Source: Spirochaetales bacterium
Lineage (GTDB): Bacteria; Spirochaetota; Spirochaetia; SZUA-6; DRHE01
Direction of reading: 5' to 3'
Length of the DNA: 64,000 bases
Assembly: GCA_030615505.1 (NCBI GenBank)
Contig: JAUWZD010000004.1
Span: 1 to 64,000 of the forward strand
Both the position numbers and the translations under genes were made by a program. The notes under the pieces are model-generated. The model saw only the letters and a program-made list of their open reading frames with translations. It was not told the DNA's origin and searched no databases. Shown piece after piece: positions 61,544 through 64,000 of the stretch (its first letter is position 1; every line of letters starts with the position of its first letter).

Positions 61544-62579
61544 CCCGCGCTCCTAATACGTTAGTCATAAAGCTTTGAAACTCCTTTTCATAGTGATCGG
61601 GCTTGATATTGCCGCCGGGAAAAGCAGGCAAATCAAGGCCACTTTTTACAAATACATTACTTATCGTTTTCATCGATTCACGCAATTTTGAGCTTCGCAT
61701 ATAATCCGATTCCAAAATTTCTACTTTATTGATGACATCCCATACACTTTTAAGAGCTGAAAACAGGGCAATCCAATCAAGCCATACCGGAGGCTTAATT
61801 TCTTCAAAGTTTTTAATTACAAGAAACTCCCACCATCTCTTTTGAGACAGCCAGTACTCTATTTTTCTCTTTCCCCTTATCCTGGTCAAAATCAAACCTG
61901 ATTGAGCTAACTCAATTAAGGCATCCTGGATGCCTCTTACTGAGATCCCCACTGCACCGGCCACTTCGGAAGGATGACCCGCCTCGTGCGTCAGAAGATA
62001 GAGGATACATTCCGAGCGTGATCCGATACCGAAAAGACTCCTCAATAAAAAACGGATATTACTGCTTGTTGCTACATTTACAGGTTTGGACATTTTCTGT
62101 AAAGAAAACCCTTCCCTTATAAAGCTGTATTCTTGAAAAATTATAGATTGTTTTAAAGGTTCGGGAAAAGGAAGATCCTTTTTTAATTTAAAAAGCATTT
62201 CTTTATGAGTTATTACCCCAGGTTTTTCGAAAAAGCTTAGTGCTTCCCATTTGCGTCGGTGACTACTTACCTCATTAGATAAAAAAGAAGCAACTGCGCT
62301 CATTAAACGCTGCATATTTTTTTCTTCTGTTTTTAAAATCCCCCGAAGCCTCTGTATGTCGATCCATTTCCCGTTAATCACTAACCAGTCCAGTATCTCA
62401 TCGAATAATCGGGGTTCATAACGGGTCAGCTCAATGGAAAATATAATAAGAGCCTCCGGATCGATAACCCATTTATCTTCTGAATAAGCACCGCCTGCCA
62501 CGCCTAATGCCGACCACTGTCTCCAGAGAAAATCCAAAATATTATCCAGGAAAAAATATTTAAATTTTTTCTGCGACAT
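61527..62579 (-). CDS. Winged-helix protein embedded in the type I R-M operon
   Basis: A 350-aa protein. It has a long helical N-terminal part (about 1-190), a winged-helix domain (about 195-260: HPSEVAGAVGISVRGIQDALIELAQSGLILTRIRGKRKIEYWL) resembling ArsR-type readers, and a C-terminal helical tail. It overlaps the start of hsdS by 17 bp and follows a 39-aa ORF, so it belongs to the operon. It could regulate R-M expression, or take part in defence. I know no name for the family. Confidence 0.7.
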   Translation of the reverse strand: MSQKKFKYFFLDNILDFLWRQWSALGVAGGAYSEDKWVIDPEALIIFSIELTRYEPRLFDEILDWLVINGKWIDIQRLRGILKTEEKNMQRLMSAVASFLSNEVSSHRRKWEALSFFEKPGVITHKEMLFKLKKDLPFPEPLKQSIIFQEYSFIREGFSLQKMSKPVNVATSSNIRFLLRSLFGIGSRSECILYLLTHEAGHPSEVAGAVGISVRGIQDALIELAQSGLILTRIRGKRKIEYWLSQKRWWEFLVIKNFEEIKPPVWLDWIALFSALKSVWDVINKVEILESDYMRSSKLRESMKTISNVFVKSGLDLPAFPGGNIKPDHYEKEFQSFMTNVLGARVETNR

Positions 62580-62679
62580 TCGTGTATCCTGTTCTTTGTA
62601 GAAAATTTTTTAAAACCAATCTAAATCCTTCAGAAAGAGCCTGGAAAATGACCTCTATCTCCTCTTTCCCGTAAAGCAT
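62560..62679 (-). CDS. 39-aa ORF coupled to hsdM (possible)
   Basis: ATG 62679 lies 2 bp after the hsdM stop (TAATCATG) and the ORF overlaps the winged-helix gene start by 20 bp. Peptide MLYGKEEIEVIFQALSEGF… The tight coupling argues for translation. Function unknown. Confidence 0.55.
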   Translation of the reverse strand: MLYGKEEIEVIFQALSEGFRLVLKNFLQRTGYTNVAEKI

Positions 62680-62681
62680 GA

Positions 62682-64000
62682 TTAAACCTTGTAGTTGAGC
62701 TCTTTCAAATAGCCTGACACTCTGGCTTCAATGTTTTCATATTCCCTTTTCATCTCTTTGAGCTCATCAATAGTTTTTTGGATGTCAATAATCTCTTCTT
62801 CCTCAGTGATATCTATATATCGGGTTATGTTTAGATTGTAGTCATTTTCTCTGATTTCAATAAGAGAGACCGGTCGGCAGTATCTTTCTATTGTCCTATC
62901 TTCTTTAAATGCTGTAACTATCTTTTCAATGTCCTGTTGTCGCAATTTATTTTGCTTTTTTCCTTCTTGATAATCACTTGCACCGTACAGAAAAAAGACC
63001 TTGCCTCTTCTTTCTTTTGGCTTGTTTTTATTCAGAATAAAAAGGCATGCGGGGATACCAGCGCCATAGAATAATTTGGAGGGTAAGCCGATCACTGCTT
63101 CTAGAAGATCTTCTTCTAAAATGCCTATTTTTATTTTCTCCTCGGCACCGCCCCTAAATAAAACTCCGTGGGGCAGCACCACACCAACCTTACCTGCTGA
63201 GTTTACCGTGGCGATCATATGCTGAACAAATGCATAATCCCCATACCCCTTTGGAGGGATTCCGAATCTAAATCGCTTATAAGGATCATTCTGCGCAGTC
63301 TCATAGCCCCAATTTTTTAGAGAAAACGGTGGATTGGCGATGACGATATCGAACTGCTTTAATTTGCCACCGCTTAGAAGCTGAGGCTGTCTTAATGTGT
63401 CACTTCTTTTCACAACAGCACTTGGCAGACCATGGAGAAGTAGGTTCATCTTGCATATCGCCCATGTCCCCACGTTGATTTCTTGTCCGAATAACCCGAT
63501 GTTTTTAGGGTTTTGACCTTTTTCTCGTAAATGATAAACAGATTGAATCAGCATACCGCCGGAACCGCATGCAGGATCACAAATCCTCATTCTCTCTTTG
63601 GGATCCAAAATTTCCACAAGCACCTCTACAACCTCTTTGGGAGTGTAGAACTCCCCACCTTTTTTCCCGGCACTGGAAGCAAATTGAGCAATAAGATATT
63701 CATAAGCATCCATGAGAATATCCGGTTTTTCCAAATCCTCATTCTTAAGCGGCAAGGCGGAAAAATGATTGATTAGCTGGGAAAGAATATGATCCGGCAG
63801 TTTATCCTTGTCATTAAAAGTAACGGCTGAAAGAACCCCTTCCAGAGCTTCCGGATTCTCTTCTTCCAGGGCATCATTTGCCTTATCGATTGCACTGCCG
63901 AGATCCTGGGTTAAGGATTGAAGATACTTCCATCTGGACCTTTCGGGGACAAAAAAATCGTGATAGTCACGATCTTCCAGGGCAAGTTTTTGATCCCCTG
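62682..64000 (-). CDS. hsdM: Type I methyltransferase subunit HsdM, cut by the right window edge
   Basis: Complete C-terminus and catalytic core. Motif I DPACGSGGMLIQSVYHL, motif IV NPPFS in DIVIANPPFSLKNWG, and a PYKRFRFGIPPKGYGDYAFVQHM block typical of HsdM. A frame with a TTG at 63755 looks like a start, but the open frame continues upstream without a stop to base 63998 (RSRWKYLQSLTQDLGSAIDKAND…), which is the HsdM N-terminal helical domain. The real start is therefore beyond 64000. It adenine-methylates DNA with HsdS guidance. Confidence 0.93.
   Translation of the reverse strand, partial: GDQKLALEDRDYHDFFVPERSRWKYLQSLTQDLGSAIDKANDALEEENPEALEGVLSAVTFNDKDKLPDHILSQLINHFSALPLKNEDLEKPDILMDAYEYLIAQFASSAGKKGGEFYTPKEVVEVLVEILDPKERMRICDPACGSGGMLIQSVYHLREKGQNPKNIGLFGQEINVGTWAICKMNLLLHGLPSAVVKRSDTLRQPQLLSGGKLKQFDIVIANPPFSLKNWGYETAQNDPYKRFRFGIPPKGYGDYAFVQHMIATVNSAGKVGVVLPHGVLFRGGAEEKIKIGILEEDLLEAVIGLPSKLFYGAGIPACLFILNKNKPKERRGKVFFLYGASDYQEGKKQNKLRQQDIEKIVTAFKEDRTIERYCRPVSLIEIRENDYNLNITRYIDITEEEEIIDIQKTIDELKEMKREYENIEARVSGYLKELNYKV

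Noticed and set aside
63755-63755. TTG start of hsdM
   Set aside because: The frame is open and codes for the HsdM N-terminal helical domain up to the window edge, so the start must be outside.

Overview
The window looks like a chromosomal piece of an anaerobic, flagellated spirochaete. No 16S gene is present, so this rests on gene content. There is a flagellar chaperone pair (FliS and a FlgN-like protein) and a FliG. The alanyl-tRNA synthetase is of the short type (597 aa) without the C-terminal C-Ala region, as I recall from Borrelia and Treponema. The dephospho-CoA kinase has an atypical P-loop, and there is a PMM/PGM, a FecR-domain secreted protein, many TPR proteins and a divergent thymidine kinase.

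Region 1 (1-7866) is an accessory graveyard. Two copies of a Sir2 gene, both cut at the same codon by the same palindromic junction, flank two toxin-antitoxin modules: TacAT-like GNAT/DUF1778, and RHH/PIN. GC-rich repetitive non-coding DNA lies between them. Next come a permease pseudogene, an insertion sequence whose transposase joins a DUF4338 (DruA-type) domain to an IS701/IS4-like DDE domain, and a scrap of group II intron reverse transcriptase.

Region 2 (7867-56250) is an orderly core. It holds a FecR protein, an SPL-like radical SAM pair, a sugar isomerase, a LysM lipoprotein and PMM/PGM. A three-domain fusion joins an inositol-phosphate-type nucleotidylyltransferase, a CDP-alcohol phosphotransferase and a HAD phosphatase. 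Then come AroDE, a class V aminotransferase, a three-gene biotin carboxyltransferase operon that resembles a transcarboxylase, PRPP synthetase, a propeller/deacetylase-like protein, fliS-flgN-polA-coaE-SPOR, dinB, two nitroreductases and a membrane M28-like peptidase. A block of signalling and scaffold genes follows: PilZ, HATPase, a degenerate STAND/TPR protein, an AAA+ ATPase and a TPR protein. The core closes with a nucleotidyltransferase toxin-like pair, alaS, asnS, fliG, a zinc phospholipase C-like gene, tRNA-Phe(GAA), a lipoprotein and a thymidine-kinase-like ATPase.

Region 3 (56251-64000) is a type I restriction-modification operon on the minus strand: hsdM (running off the edge), a 39-aa ORF, a winged-helix protein, hsdS, hsdR and a YgjP-like metallopeptidase. 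hsdS is frameshifted at an A8 tract and hsdR has an amber codon at position 5, so the restriction side is either decayed or switched off.

Most promising for new biology are the trifunctional CDP-inositol-type fusion, the two synchronised lesions in the R-M operon with its extra regulator, the DruA-transposase fusion, the twin truncated Sir2 genes, and the STAND/AAA+/TPR block with its small ORF.
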